DNA of 64,000 nucleotides from Massilia soli (GTDB lineage: Bacteria; Pseudomonadota; Gammaproteobacteria; Burkholderiales; Burkholderiaceae_D): the NCBI RefSeq assembly GCF_016809835.1, contig NZ_JAFBIL020000005.1, positions 248,001 through 312,000 of the forward strand. The letters run 5' to 3'. Shown here one piece after another: positions 1 through 9,837 of the stretch (position 1 is the stretch's first letter; the number at the start of each line of letters is the position of its first letter). A model generated the notes under the pieces. The model did no database searches. It was not told the origin of the DNA and saw only the letters and a list, made by a program, of their open reading frames with translations. The translations under genes were made by a program, and so were the position numbers.

Positions 1-328
1 GGTTGGCGATCGGCTGCGGCTGGATGCTGCCCAGGACCGCCGCGCCGCCGCCTTCGTACTTGAAGGTGTGCGCTTCCTGGCCGACCAGGTATTCGTCGCC
101 GCGGTCGCAGTGGACCATCAGCGCGATCAGGTTGGTCTGGGTGCCCGATGGCGCGAACAGCGCAGCTTCATACCCGAACATCTCGGCTGCCACCTGCTGC
201 AGGCGGTTAACGGTCGGGTCGTCGCCGTACACGTCGTCGCCGACTTCGGCGACCTGCATGGCGGAACGCATCGCGCCGCTCGGTTGGGTAACGGTGTCGC
301 TGCGCAGGTCGATCCAGTGGTGGCTCAT
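1..328 (-). CDS. ltaE: Low-specificity L-threonine aldolase, 3' part missing
   Basis: PLP enzyme that cleaves L-threonine (and allo-threonine) to glycine and acetaldehyde. The ATG is at 328 and the frame is open to the window edge, so only the first 109 residues are present. The N-terminus MSHHWIDLRSDTVTQPS is typical of the fold-type I aldolase family, followed by GDDVYGDDPTVNRLQ and ALFAPSGTQTNL, which contributes to the PLP phosphate pocket. The catalytic lysine lies outside the window. It starts 20 bp after the methyltransferase stop and is probably the last visible gene of the isc transcription unit. A GAGACG sequence precedes the ATG. Family assignment is secure; substrate range cannot be read here. 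Confidence 0.88.
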   Translation of the reverse strand, partial: MSHHWIDLRSDTVTQPSGAMRSAMQVAEVGDDVYGDDPTVNRLQQVAAEMFGYEAALFAPSGTQTNLIALMVHCDRGDEYLVGQEAHTFKYEGGGAAVLGSIQPQPIAN

Positions 329-348
329 GATGTTCGTCTCTTGATGTG

Positions 349-1242
349 TTATTTAGCCGCCGACATGGTTTCGGCTTCGGCCAGTTTCTCGCAGTAGAAG
401 CGCTCGCCCATTTCTTCCAGGCCCAGCGTCGCCAGCACTTCCTGCAGGCGCTCGGTCGGACGCTTGCGCGGCAGGTTCTTGTAGCTGGCGATGATCAATT
501 CGTTCTTCATCGAGTGCTCCCAGCCCACCAATTCGGTCACGTTGACCTGGTAGCCGTGCGCTTCGAGCTGCAGGCAGCGCAGCACGTTGGTGACCTGGCT
601 GCCGAATTCGCGCGTGTGCAGCGGGTGGCGCCAGATTTCGGTCAGCGCGCTCTTGCCCAGGTCCTTGCCTTTGTTCTTGCGCAGGACGCTGGCCACCTCG
701 GCCTGGCAGCACGGCACCAGCACCATGAACTTGGCGTTTTTCTTGAGCGCGAAGTCAATGGCGTCATCGGTGGCGGTGTTACAGGCGTGCAGCGCGGTGA
801 CGATGTCGATTTGCGCCGGCAGCTGGTTCGACCTGGTCGACTCAGCCACCGACAGGTTCAGGAACGACATGCCCGGAAAGCCAAGGCGTGCAGCCAGCTC
901 GGTCGACTTCTGCACCAGTTCTTCACGCGTCTCGATGCCGTAGATGCGCGAGCCGTCGTCCAGTCCCTTGAAGAACAGGTCGTACAGGATGAACCCGAGG
1001 TAGGACTTGCCGGCGCCGTGGTCGACCAGCGAAATGCCCGGGTGGTCCTGCTGGACTTCCTTGAGCAGCGGCTCGATGAACTGGTACAGGTGGTACACCT
1101 GCTTGAGCTTGCGGCGGCTGTCCTGATTCAGCTTGCCGTCGCGCGTGAGGATGTGCAGTTCCTGCAGCAGTTCGATGGATTGGCCGGGACGCACTTCCGG
1201 CGGCAGGACCATACCCTGCTGCCTGGTCTCAGCGCGCTTCAT
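349..1242 (-). CDS. Class I SAM-dependent methyltransferase in the isc operon
   Basis: Predicted 297-residue cytosolic methyltransferase. A glycine-rich SAM motif (VDHGAGKSYLGF) lies near residue 65, an acidic strand end (GIETREE) follows, and there is a central VPCCQAEV motif. This resembles the Methyltransf_32/Trm13-like architecture; the substrate is unknown. The ATG at 1242 was chosen because it begins the conserved-looking MKRAETRQQG sequence. An open frame extends upstream to 1398 but there it merely shadows iscX. The start overlaps the iscX 3' end by 14 bp, so translation is probably coupled. Its place between iscX and ltaE suggests co-transcription with Fe-S genes but does not prove a role in Fe-S biology. 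Confidence 0.8.
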   Translation of the reverse strand: MKRAETRQQGMVLPPEVRPGQSIELLQELHILTRDGKLNQDSRRKLKQVYHLYQFIEPLLKEVQQDHPGISLVDHGAGKSYLGFILYDLFFKGLDDGSRIYGIETREELVQKSTELAARLGFPGMSFLNLSVAESTRSNQLPAQIDIVTALHACNTATDDAIDFALKKNAKFMVLVPCCQAEVASVLRKNKGKDLGKSALTEIWRHPLHTREFGSQVTNVLRCLQLEAHGYQVNVTELVGWEHSMKNELIIASYKNLPRKRPTERLQEVLATLGLEEMGERFYCEKLAEAETMSAAK

Positions 1243-1423
1243 CGATCCACGCCTGTTGAATCGCTTCGAGAACCTTCTCGCCGCCGCGGGTGCGGTCGTC
1301 GTCGAAGCCGTCCAGCGCCACCACCCAGTTATGCAGGTCGACGAAACGCACGGTGGCGGGATCGACGTCCGGATACAGGTCGTACAGTGCCTCGGCAATG
1401 GCCGGGATATCGCTCCACTTCAT
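1229..1423 (-). CDS. iscX: Fe-S cluster assembly accessory protein IscX
   Basis: Small acidic protein of 64 residues, the usual IscX/YfhJ length (about 66). In the family it binds iron and IscS and modulates the rate of cluster assembly. The sequence MKWSDIPAIAEALYDLYPDVD and the later VRFVDLHNWVVALDGFDDD with a tryptophan-containing C-terminal helix are characteristic. It follows fdx by 12 bp and overlaps the methyltransferase by 14 bp, the usual last position of bacterial isc operons. Confidence 0.95.
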   Translation of the reverse strand: MKWSDIPAIAEALYDLYPDVDPATVRFVDLHNWVVALDGFDDDRTRGGEKVLEAIQQAWIDEAR

Positions 1424-1435
1424 CGTACGCTCCGG

Positions 1436-1777
1436 TCAGTGGCTTTTTTCAGCCGCGTGATTGATCGTATATTTCGGCAGCTCGACCACCAGGTCCTGCT
1501 GGCCGACGATCGCCTGGCACGACAGGCGCGACACAGGCTCCAGGCCCCAGGCGCGGTCGAGCAGGTCTTCTTCGTCTTCTTCCAGCTCGTTGAGCGAATT
1601 GAAGCCTTCGCGGATCAGCACGTGGCAGGTGGTGCAGGCGCACACGCGGTCGCACGCGTGCTCGATTTCGATATCGTTCGCGAGCAGCGTGTCGCAGACC
1701 GACTGGCCGGTCGGCGCTTCGAGCACGGCGCCTTCAGGGCAGTACTCGGGATGTGGAAGGATGACGATTTGTGGCAC
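1436..1777 (-). CDS. fdx: ISC-type [2Fe-2S] ferredoxin
   Basis: Adrenodoxin-like ferredoxin that supplies electrons for cluster assembly on IscU. With the chosen start it is 113 residues, and the cluster cysteines fall at 42, 48, 51 and 87, the same numbering as E. coli Fdx (HACDRVCACTTCHVL then RLSCQAI). The start is GTG at 1777: an AAGAGGT ribosome site lies 6 bases upstream, and no ATG gives a sensible N-terminus. A longer frame to 1897 exists but runs into the end of hscA. It lies 31 bp downstream of hscA. Confidence 0.95.
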   Translation of the reverse strand: MPQIVILPHPEYCPEGAVLEAPTGQSVCDTLLANDIEIEHACDRVCACTTCHVLIREGFNSLNELEEDEEDLLDRAWGLEPVSRLSCQAIVGQQDLVVELPKYTINHAAEKSH

Positions 1778-1808
1778 GGGATTACCTCTTGATTGTGTAT
1801 ATATTCGT

Positions 1809-3695
<1,887 letters not shown>

Positions 3696-3723
3696 TTGGA
3701 TGTACCGATTTATTATTCTAAGT

Positions 3724-3795
3724 CGTCGTTCCCGCGCAGGAGGGAACCCATGCTGAGCATATGTGCCGTAGGTTCCCGCCTGCGCGGGAACGACG
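3724..3795. repeat. REP-like inverted repeat pair between hscB and hscA
   Basis: Two 25-nt arms (3724-3748 and 3771-3795) are inverted copies with one mismatch, cores TTCCCGCGCAGG and CCTGCGCGGGAA. They are separated by 22 nt. The same motif family recurs at other intergenic sites in this window. In the isc transcript it would fold into a strong hairpin between hscB and hscA. No T-run follows, so it is not a canonical terminator. Confidence 0.85.
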
Positions 3796-3799
3796 CTGT

Positions 3800-4315
3800 T
3801 TAGCTTTCGAGCGCCTCGAAAGCGTAGTGAACCTCTTCGCTGAACTTTTCAAGGAACATCAGCGCGCGAACACCCTGCGCCGCGCTGTCGAAGTCGCCCG
3901 CGTCGAGCTGCGTGCCGACCAGCGCCAGCCGCGACTTGCGTTCGCCCTTGACCTGTTCGTCGAGCGCGTCAAGCGCATCGCTGTCCTTCGCCGCCCTCGC
4001 CTCGCCAAGCGCCTCGCGCCATTCCATCTGCTGCATCAGGAAGTCCATCGGCATCGCCGTGTTCGATTCCGTATTCAGGTCCACGCCATTGAGCTCGCAC
4101 AGGTACTGCGCGCGCTTTTGCGGGTTGCGCAGCGTCTGGTAAGCCTCGTTGGCGCGGGTGGCCCACTGCATCGCGACCCGCTTTTCAGCGTCGGTGGCGT
4201 TGATGAAGCGGTCTGGGTGGACGCGGCCCTGCACGTCGCGGTAGGCCGAATCGAGCGCGCCCATGTCGAGCGCGAACGTGGCCGGAAGCTGGAACAGGTC
4301 AAAGTGATTCTGCAT
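3800..4315 (-). CDS. hscB: J-domain co-chaperone HscB
   Basis: Type III J-protein of 171 residues, the usual HscB length. The N-terminal J domain starts [15 protein letters not shown] and carries the invariant HPD (residues 33-35, in RVHPDRF), which stimulates HscA ATPase. The C-terminal helical part ([17 protein letters not shown]) is the IscU-binding domain. It starts 10 bp after the iscA stop. Confidence 0.96.
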   Translation of the reverse strand: MQNHFDLFQLPATFALDMGALDSAYRDVQGRVHPDRFINATDAEKRVAMQWATRANEAYQTLRNPQKRAQYLCELNGVDLNTESNTAMPMDFLMQQMEWREALGEARAAKDSDALDALDEQVKGERKSRLALVGTQLDAGDFDSAAQGVRALMFLEKFSEEVHYAFEALES

Positions 4316-4325
4316 GACCGCCCGC

Positions 4326-4652
4326 TTAAATGCGGAAGCTTTCGCCGCAGCCGCAGTTGTCCTTGACGTTCGGATTATTGAAGCGGAAGCCTTCGTTCAG
4401 GCCTTCGCGCGCAAAATCGAGCTCGGTGCCGTCGATGAACGGCAGGCTTTTCGGATCGACGAATACCTTGACGCCGTTCGACTCGAACACCGTGTCGTCG
4501 CCGGTGCCTTCATCATCGACGTACTCGAGCTTGTAGGCCATGCCCGAGCAGCCTGTCGTGCGCACGCCAAACCGCAACCCGACGCCCTTGCCGCGGCGTT
4601 CGATGTAGCGGTTGATGTGCTTCGCAGCTTTATCGGTCACTGTAATTGCCAT
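4326..4652 (-). CDS. iscA: A-type Fe-S carrier protein IscA
   Basis: HesB/IscA family carrier of 108 residues that transfers iron or Fe-S clusters to apo-proteins. The three conserved cysteines are at 35 (TTGCSGMAY), 100 and 102 (DNCGCGESF). A good ribosome site (GAGGG) precedes the ATG. It lies 15 bp downstream of iscU. Confidence 0.97.
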   Translation of the reverse strand: MAITVTDKAAKHINRYIERRGKGVGLRFGVRTTGCSGMAYKLEYVDDEGTGDDTVFESNGVKVFVDPKSLPFIDGTELDFAREGLNEGFRFNNPNVKDNCGCGESFRI

Positions 4653-4667
4653 GGTATTTCCCTCGCT

Positions 4668-5057
4668 TTAAGCGACAGCCGGATGCTTGGTCTTGTAGTC
4701 GGCAACGGCTGCCTTGATCGCGTCTTCCGCCAGGATCGAGCAGTGAATCTTCACTGGCGGCAGCGCCAGTTCTTCGGCGATCTGGGTGTTCTTGATCGAC
4801 AGCGCCTGGTCGAGCGTTTTGCCCTTGACCCATTCGGTGACCAGCGACGACGATGCGATCGCCGAGCCGCAGCCGTAGGTCTTGAACTTTGCGTCCTCGA
4901 TCACGCCGTCCGCGCCGACCTTGATCTGCAGCTTCATCACGTCGCCGCATGCCGGTGCGCCGACCATGCCGGTGCCGACGTCGCCGTCGTCTTTGCCGAA
5001 GGCGCCAACGTTACGTGGATTTTCGTAGTGATCCAACACTTTGTCCGAGTATGCCAT
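4668..5057 (-). CDS. iscU: Fe-S cluster scaffold protein IscU
   Basis: Scaffold on which IscS-derived sulfur and iron are assembled into [2Fe-2S] clusters. It is 129 residues with cluster cysteines at 37 (APACGD), 63 (YGCGSA) and 106 (KIHCSI). The HscA recognition loop LPPVK is at 99-103. It lies between iscS and iscA. Confidence 0.98.
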   Translation of the reverse strand: MAYSDKVLDHYENPRNVGAFGKDDGDVGTGMVGAPACGDVMKLQIKVGADGVIEDAKFKTYGCGSAIASSSLVTEWVKGKTLDQALSIKNTQIAEELALPPVKIHCSILAEDAIKAAVADYKTKHPAVA

Positions 5058-5084
5058 TTTGATGCTCCTAAAAATTCCGTGCGG

Positions 5085-6338
5085 TTAGTGGGCTGCCCAT
5101 TGGATCGTCGAAATGTCGATCCCTTCCTTGTGCATGTCCCACAGCGGCGACAATTCGCGCAGCTTGTCGACCTTCGACTTGAGCAGGTTGATCGCGAAGT
5201 CGATGTCTTGTTCGGTCGAGAAGCGGCCGATGGTGAAACGGATCGAGCTGTGCGCCAGTTCGTCGCTGCGGCCCAGGGCGCGCAGGACATACGATGGCTC
5301 CAGGCTGGCCGAAGTACAGGCCGAACCTGACGACACCGCGATGTCCTTGATCGCCATGATCAGGGATTCGCCTTCGACATAGTTGAAACTGACGTTCAGG
5401 TTGTGCGGCACGCGGTGCTCCATGTCGCCGTTGATGTAGACCTCTTCGATCTCCATCAGGCCCTTGGCCAGGCGGTCGCGCAGCGCGGTGACGTGGGCGA
5501 TCTCGCTGTCCATCTCTTCTTTGGCGATGCGGAAGGCTTCGCCCATGCCGGCGATCTGGTGGGTCGGCAAGGTGCCCGAACGCAGGCCGCGCTCATGGCC
5601 GCCGCCGTGCATCTGCGCTTCAAGGCGCACGCGCGGCTTGCGGCGCACGTACAGCGCGCCGATGCCTTTCGGGCCGTAGGTCTTGTGCGCGGTGAAGGTC
5701 ATCAGGTCGCATTTGGTCTTTTGCAGGTCGATCACGACCTTGCCGGTGGCCTGGGCCGCGTCGCAATGGAAGATGATGCCCTTCGCGCGGCACAGCTCGC
5801 CGATTTCGTCGATTGGCTGGATCACGCCGATTTCATTATTGACCAGCATGACCGATACCAGGATCGTATCCGGACGGATCGCCGCTTCCAGCTGGGCGAC
5901 GGTAATCAGGCCGTTGTCTTGCGGTTCGAGGTAGGTCGCGTCGAAGCCGACGCGTTCCAGCTCGCGCACGGTGTCGAGCACCGCCTTGTGTTCGGTCTTG
6001 ACGGTGATGATGTGCTTGCCCTTGGACTTGTAGAACTGGGCAGCACCTTTCAGCGCCAGGTTATTGCTTTCGGTCGCACCGGAGGTCCAGATGATTTCGC
6101 GCGGATCGGCATTGACCAGCGCCGCGACGTGGCCGCGCGCTTCCTCGACCGCGGCTTCCGCCGACCAGCCATACATGTGGCTGCGCGAGGCCGGATTGCC
6201 AAACTGCTCGCGCAGGAATGGAATCATCTTGTCGGCTACCCGTGGGTCGATCGGCGTGGTGGCCGAGTAATCCATGTAGATCGGGAAGTGCGGTGCTGGC
6301 ACGAATTTCTGCTCGATGTTTTTTTCTGGCGCGTTCAT
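5085..6338 (-). CDS. iscS: Cysteine desulfurase IscS
   Basis: PLP-dependent enzyme converting L-cysteine to alanine and a protein-bound persulfide that feeds Fe-S, tRNA-thiolation and other pathways. With ATG at 6338 it is 417 residues. The PLP lysine is near 219 ([12 protein letters not shown]) and the persulfide cysteine near 341 in the mobile loop [14 protein letters not shown]. The ATG is preceded by GGAG at 7 bp; a TTG one codon upstream (6341) is less well placed. The N-terminal extension [12 protein letters not shown] is slightly longer than in E. coli. Confidence 0.97.
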   Translation of the reverse strand: MNAPEKNIEQKFVPAPHFPIYMDYSATTPIDPRVADKMIPFLREQFGNPASRSHMYGWSAEAAVEEARGHVAALVNADPREIIWTSGATESNNLALKGAAQFYKSKGKHIITVKTEHKAVLDTVRELERVGFDATYLEPQDNGLITVAQLEAAIRPDTILVSVMLVNNEIGVIQPIDEIGELCRAKGIIFHCDAAQATGKVVIDLQKTKCDLMTFTAHKTYGPKGIGALYVRRKPRVRLEAQMHGGGHERGLRSGTLPTHQIAGMGEAFRIAKEEMDSEIAHVTALRDRLAKGLMEIEEVYINGDMEHRVPHNLNVSFNYVEGESLIMAIKDIAVSSGSACTSASLEPSYVLRALGRSDELAHSSIRFTIGRFSTEQDIDFAINLLKSKVDKLRELSPLWDMHKEGIDISTIQWAAH

Positions 6339-6357
6339 CAATTTACTCCAATATGCT

Positions 6358-6840
6358 TCAGTTTTGGCCGACTGCGACGTTGTTGCGGTGCATCACCACG
6401 ACGTTTTGTTCGGCACTCTTTTGCTTCTGCTGGTCGACCAGGTCTTGCAGCGACACCGAGTCGAGGTAGTCGACCATTTTCTCGTTCAGCGTCGACCATA
6501 GCTCGTGCGTCATGCAGCGCGCGCCGGTTGCGGCATCGGCGCCGTGGCAGGTTTCCTTGCCGCCGCACTGGGTCGCATCGAGCGGCTCGTCGACCGCGAT
6601 GATGATGTCGGCCACCGTCACTTTGCCCGCTTCGCGCGCCAGGCTGTAGCCGCCGCCCGGTCCGCGGATGGACTCGACGATGGCGTGGCGGCGCAACTTG
6701 CCGAACAACTGCTCCAAATAGGACAGCGAAATCGCCTGGCGCTGGCTGATGCCCGACAGCGTGACGGGACCTTTGCCTTGACGCATGGCAAGATCGATCA
6801 TCGCAGTTACAGCAAAACGGCCTTTTGTGGTCAGACGCAT
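6358..6840 (-). CDS. iscR: Rrf2-family Fe-S-sensing regulator IscR
   Basis: Repressor of the isc operon when it carries a [2Fe-2S] cluster. 160 residues from ATG 6840; a GTG one codon upstream is ignored because [14 protein letters not shown] matches the family start. A winged helix with recognition segment [13 protein letters not shown] is followed by [11 protein letters not shown]. Cluster ligands are C92, C98, C109 and H112. The gap between the second and third cysteines is 10 residues (5 in E. coli), so the ligand loop is longer. It lies 19 bp upstream of iscS. Confidence 0.96.
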   Translation of the reverse strand: MRLTTKGRFAVTAMIDLAMRQGKGPVTLSGISQRQAISLSYLEQLFGKLRRHAIVESIRGPGGGYSLAREAGKVTVADIIIAVDEPLDATQCGGKETCHGADAATGARCMTHELWSTLNEKMVDYLDSVSLQDLVDQQKQKSAEQNVVVMHRNNVAVGQN

Positions 6841-6914
6841 CACAACCCCGGTAGTGATAAAATATTGCCCTCAATTCAACCGTACGTCCTCATGCTGATT
6901 CCCGGGGAAGCGTA

Positions 6915-6939
6915 GTAGTTGAATGATTTAGTCAAGTAT
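6915..6939 (-). promoter_or_regulatory. Probable type 1 IscR operator of the isc operon
   Basis: A 25-bp imperfect palindrome 75 bp upstream of the iscR ATG. Read on the minus strand it has ATACTTGACT, a 5-bp AT-rich centre and TTCAACTAC, closely matching the E. coli type 1 IscR consensus (ATA-SYYGACT-RWWWY-AGTC-RRSTAT). TTGACT inside the left arm could serve as a -35 element, so holo-IscR binding would occlude RNA polymerase. The -10 is not obvious. Confidence 0.75.
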
Positions 6940-7209
6940 ATCAAATTCCGCAGCCCTTGTCTTCGCATCCGGCTTTTCCTCCCCGGGAATGCGAAATGTG
7001 CGGCGCAGCATTTTTCCTATTGAATCCCATCCAACTCTGCTTGACCGCCGTCAGGCCGAGGCCAGATCGCGCCCCCAGTCAGGGAACCACGTGACTACTA
7101 TCCAGTGGTAGACGAGCTCTACATTCGCCTCGATCGAGGCTTGATGCCGCAACGCATACACAGTCACCAGGTCCAACCCAGTAATCCGCCCACGTCTGCG
7201 AGGATGAAA
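6940..7209. other. Intergenic stretch between the isc promoter and the protease gene
   Basis: About 270 bp between divergent genes. Apart from the IscR-type site at its left edge I see no RNA gene or convincing ORF. Two copies of TTCCCGGGGA-like sequence (near 6899 in one orientation and 6980 in the other) form a loose inverted repeat of unknown meaning. The promoter of the downstream protease must lie here but no good -35/-10 pair stands out. Confidence 0.5.
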
Positions 7210-8349
7210 ATGAAACATCCAATTCCCGTCTTATGCGCCACCGCCCAGGCTATCGCCCTGCTAGCAGCGGTCCCGGCGATGGCACACACCGACCAACCAG
7301 TGAGCAAGGAGAATGCCGACCCCAAGAGCGTGGTGGAATACTGGACGCCCGAGCGCTTCAAGTCGGCCAAGCCGCTGCCGCTGCCGGCGGCCAAGGCCGG
7401 TCAGGACAAAAAAGGCGCGCCGCCGGCCCAGCCCACTGCCAAGCCGGAAAGCAGCGACGCCCAGCCGCCGACGATCCACCTCGATCCGAACGAGCAGCAA
7501 CTGTATGAATTCGAGCAAAAGAGCTTGCTGAATGGCCAGGTCGATCCGCAAGCCCAGGGAACCTTCGGCGCGCCCTACACCAGCACCCGCGTGTTCCCGA
7601 TGTACACCGGATCGGCAGCGAACTATTCGGCCGACCGCGCCTATCCGTACCGCACGGTCGGAAAACTGTTTTTCTCGATCGACGACGCCGCTTATGTCTG
7701 CTCGGCCTCGGTAATCCAGCGCCGGGTGGTCTCCACCGCCGGCCACTGCGTCCACAGCGGCGACTCGGGCGGCTTCTACAGTAACTTCGTGTTCGTGCCG
7801 TCCTTCCGCGACGGCGCCGCGCCGTTCAAGACCTGGAACTGGCGCTATGTCGTCGTGACCGGGGCCTGGGCCTTCGGCGGCGGCGGCGTGCCGAATGCAG
7901 CCGATTACGCCATGATCGAGTTCGGCGACCAGCCGATGACCAGCGGCGGACCGCTGACCAAACTGGGCAATGTAACCGGATGGCTCGGCTGGCAGACCCT
8001 CAGCCTGAACGGCAACCACACGTCCAAGCTTGGCTATCCTTGCAACCTGGACAGCTGCCAGAAGATGCAGAACGTGATGAGCAACAACTTCCAGCTCTCC
8101 GCGCCAAACAATGTCGAGTACGGGTCGGACGCGCGGGGCGGCTCCAGCGGCGGGCCATGGGTGCAAAACTTCGCCATCCAGGCGAGCGGCGGCGCCACCG
8201 GCATCAATACCGGACAGAACCGGGTGGTCGGCATCACCTCGTACGGCTACGTCAGCACCGACCCGAAGGTGCAGGGCTCGTCGATCCCGGACAACCGCTG
8301 GGTACAGATCTGGAACCTGATCTGCGGGCGTCCGGGCAATTGCAACTAA
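7210..8349 (+). CDS. Secreted trypsin-like (S1/V8-type) serine protease
   Basis: Exported endopeptidase of 379 residues. MKHPIPVLCATAQAIALLAAVPAMAHT is a clear Sec signal peptide ending AMA. A proline/alanine/lysine-rich linker (about 40-100) follows and then a chymotrypsin-fold domain. Visible triad: His in VVSTAGHCVH, Asp in NAADYAMIEF and Ser in ARGGSSGGPWVQ. Paired cysteines suggest disulfides and a periplasmic or extracellular site. The second of two close ATGs (7210) is 6 bases from a CGAGG ribosome site and was preferred over 7204; an in-frame start at 7105 would bury the signal peptide. Target proteins are unknown. Confidence 0.85.
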   Translation: MKHPIPVLCATAQAIALLAAVPAMAHTDQPVSKENADPKSVVEYWTPERFKSAKPLPLPAAKAGQDKKGAPPAQPTAKPESSDAQPPTIHLDPNEQQLYEFEQKSLLNGQVDPQAQGTFGAPYTSTRVFPMYTGSAANYSADRAYPYRTVGKLFFSIDDAAYVCSASVIQRRVVSTAGHCVHSGDSGGFYSNFVFVPSFRDGAAPFKTWNWRYVVVTGAWAFGGGGVPNAADYAMIEFGDQPMTSGGPLTKLGNVTGWLGWQTLSLNGNHTSKLGYPCNLDSCQKMQNVMSNNFQLSAPNNVEYGSDARGGSSGGPWVQNFAIQASGGATGINTGQNRVVGITSYGYVSTDPKVQGSSIPDNRWVQIWNLICGRPGNCN

Positions 8350-8379
8350 GCGGCCAACGTCACGGCATTGCGCAGGCGG

Positions 8380-9153
8380 CTAGCCCGCCTGCAGCAGCCG
8401 CATCGGCCGGAACAGGTCTTGCATGCCGGCATTGGTGATGAACGACAGGTTGTACGGGTGCTCGGAACACAGCTGCGGGAAGCGCTCCGTCTCCCGCAAC
8501 TGCTTCAGCTGTTCGGCGATTTTTCCCCACAACACCAGGGTGGGAGCGGTTTGCGCCGAGTCGGCAAGCGCGCCCAGCACTGTCTGAAGGAAAGGCAGCC
8601 AGGCGCGCGCATCGACCGCGGGCTTCACGTGCGGCCGGAATACCAGCGCAGCGTTGAGCAGCAGGAAACCCTGGCGTGTCAGGTTGGCTTGCAGCTCGGC
8701 CAGGGTGCCGATGGCGCCGTTGGCCAGGGCCCGTTCGGCAACCGCCTGCATCGCCAGCGCAGCCGTGCTCGCCCCGTCAAGTTGCCCATCGGCGACTAGC
8801 AGCATCTTGATGAAATTGCGCAGCGACGTCGCCCGGTTCACCGGCTTCGACAAGCCGGTGGCGCACCACAGGCTGCCTACCGCGCCATCCATGAAGCACA
8901 CCCCGGTTGCGCTCTCGGCGCGCGGGTACGGTCCCTCCCCTACCAGCACGTAGCGCACCTCGCCCAGCGGCTGGGCGAAGGCGGCAAAGATGCGCTGCTC
9001 GGTCGGCAAGTAGTCATCCTCGGCAAGTGCCGGAAGATAAGCCGGGTCGGCGCGCGCGACCGCTTCCAGCCCGCGCAGCAGGTGCGGCCGCCACGTCGGG
9101 TGGGCCAGCGACAAGGCGTCGCGCAGTGATTGGGGGACAAGGTTGGCGGTCAT
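8380..9153 (-). CDS. Divergent uracil-DNA glycosylase-like protein
   Basis: Protein of 257 residues with the overall order of family 1 uracil-DNA glycosylases. A YVLVGEGPYPRAESATGVCF segment replaces the water-activating GQDPYH motif, a central LLLNAAL strand corresponds to LLLN in Ung, and SEHPYNLSF replaces the HPSPLS leucine-loop motif. The Asp of GQDPYH is a glycine here, with Glu one position earlier, so ordinary uracil excision is uncertain. No strong ribosome site was found; ATG 9153 fits the likely start MTANLVPQSLRDAL. It is convergent with the protease gene. It could be a glycosylase with altered specificity or a DNA-binding relative. Confidence 0.6.
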   Translation of the reverse strand: MTANLVPQSLRDALSLAHPTWRPHLLRGLEAVARADPAYLPALAEDDYLPTEQRIFAAFAQPLGEVRYVLVGEGPYPRAESATGVCFMDGAVGSLWCATGLSKPVNRATSLRNFIKMLLVADGQLDGASTAALAMQAVAERALANGAIGTLAELQANLTRQGFLLLNAALVFRPHVKPAVDARAWLPFLQTVLGALADSAQTAPTLVLWGKIAEQLKQLRETERFPQLCSEHPYNLSFITNAGMQDLFRPMRLLQAG

Positions 9154-9327
9154 TGCAGGGGGGGCTTGTTGGACACCCGGGATTGTAGCGCAAGGGTCCG
9201 GCGCTGCTGGCGCACGGCAGTGTTCAAGCAAGCGTCAGTTTTTAAAAAAACAAGGCATTATGACAACACCATACGGAGAACCGGTTAGCGCCGGCTCGCA
9301 TATCAATCGCAATTACGGAGGCTTTTC

Positions 9328-9771
9328 ATGCAAAAAATTTCAGAAGTGATGACCCGCGACGTCAAAAGCATTAGCCCGGAAGAAACCGTGCGCCGCGCCG
9401 CAGAGATGATGGATGAGCTCAATGTCGGTTCGCTGCCTGTGTGCGACGGCCCGAAACTGGTCGGCATGATCACCGACCGCGATATCACGATCCGCTCGAC
9501 GGCCAAAGGCCAGGCGCCGGAAACCACCCGCGTGGGCGACGTCATGAGCCCGCAGGTCCGCACCTGCAACGAGTCGCAGTCGGTCGACGAAGTGCTGCGC
9601 GAAATGGGCGATGCCCAGATCCGCCGCGTGCCGGTGGTCGACCAGGCGTCGCATTCGCTGGTGGGCATCGTCTCGCTGGGTGACTTCGCCGTGCGCCACG
9701 ACGGCACGACCGATGATGCGCTGGAAGAAATCTCGGCGCCGACCGAAGGAAGCCGCGCCAAGCTGAACTAA
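9328..9771 (+). CDS. Two-CBS-domain protein
   Basis: Stand-alone pair of CBS motifs (147 residues) forming a Bateman module, which in this family binds adenine nucleotides and senses energy state. The first CBS spans about 7-60 (VMTRDVKSISPEETVRRAAEMM to LVGMITDRDI). The second spans about 72-125 (VMSPQVRTCNESQSVDEVL to LVGIVSLGDFAV). No catalytic domain is attached. CGGAGG lies 7-8 bases before the ATG. Its partner is unknown. Confidence 0.85.
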   Translation: MQKISEVMTRDVKSISPEETVRRAAEMMDELNVGSLPVCDGPKLVGMITDRDITIRSTAKGQAPETTRVGDVMSPQVRTCNESQSVDEVLREMGDAQIRRVPVVDQASHSLVGIVSLGDFAVRHDGTTDDALEEISAPTEGSRAKLN

Positions 9772-9805
9772 GCTGCAACGGTTTCACGCAGCGCGGAACA
9801 GGCCC

Positions 9806-9830
9806 GGGTTGCGCCACGCTGGCGCGACCC
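9806..9830. terminator. Hairpin between convergent genes (possible bidirectional terminator)
   Basis: A 10-bp stem with one G-T pair (GGGTTGCGCC / GGCGCGACCC) and a 5-nt loop sits in the 66-bp gap between the CBS gene and the convergent quinone reductase gene. No T-run follows on either strand, so termination is only suggested by position. Confidence 0.4.
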
Positions 9831-9837
9831 GATCGGG

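Noticed and set aside
1242-1398. Upstream extension of the methyltransferase frame
   Set aside because: The added residues are Arg/Thr/Pro-rich and lie over iscX; the natural start is ATG 1242.
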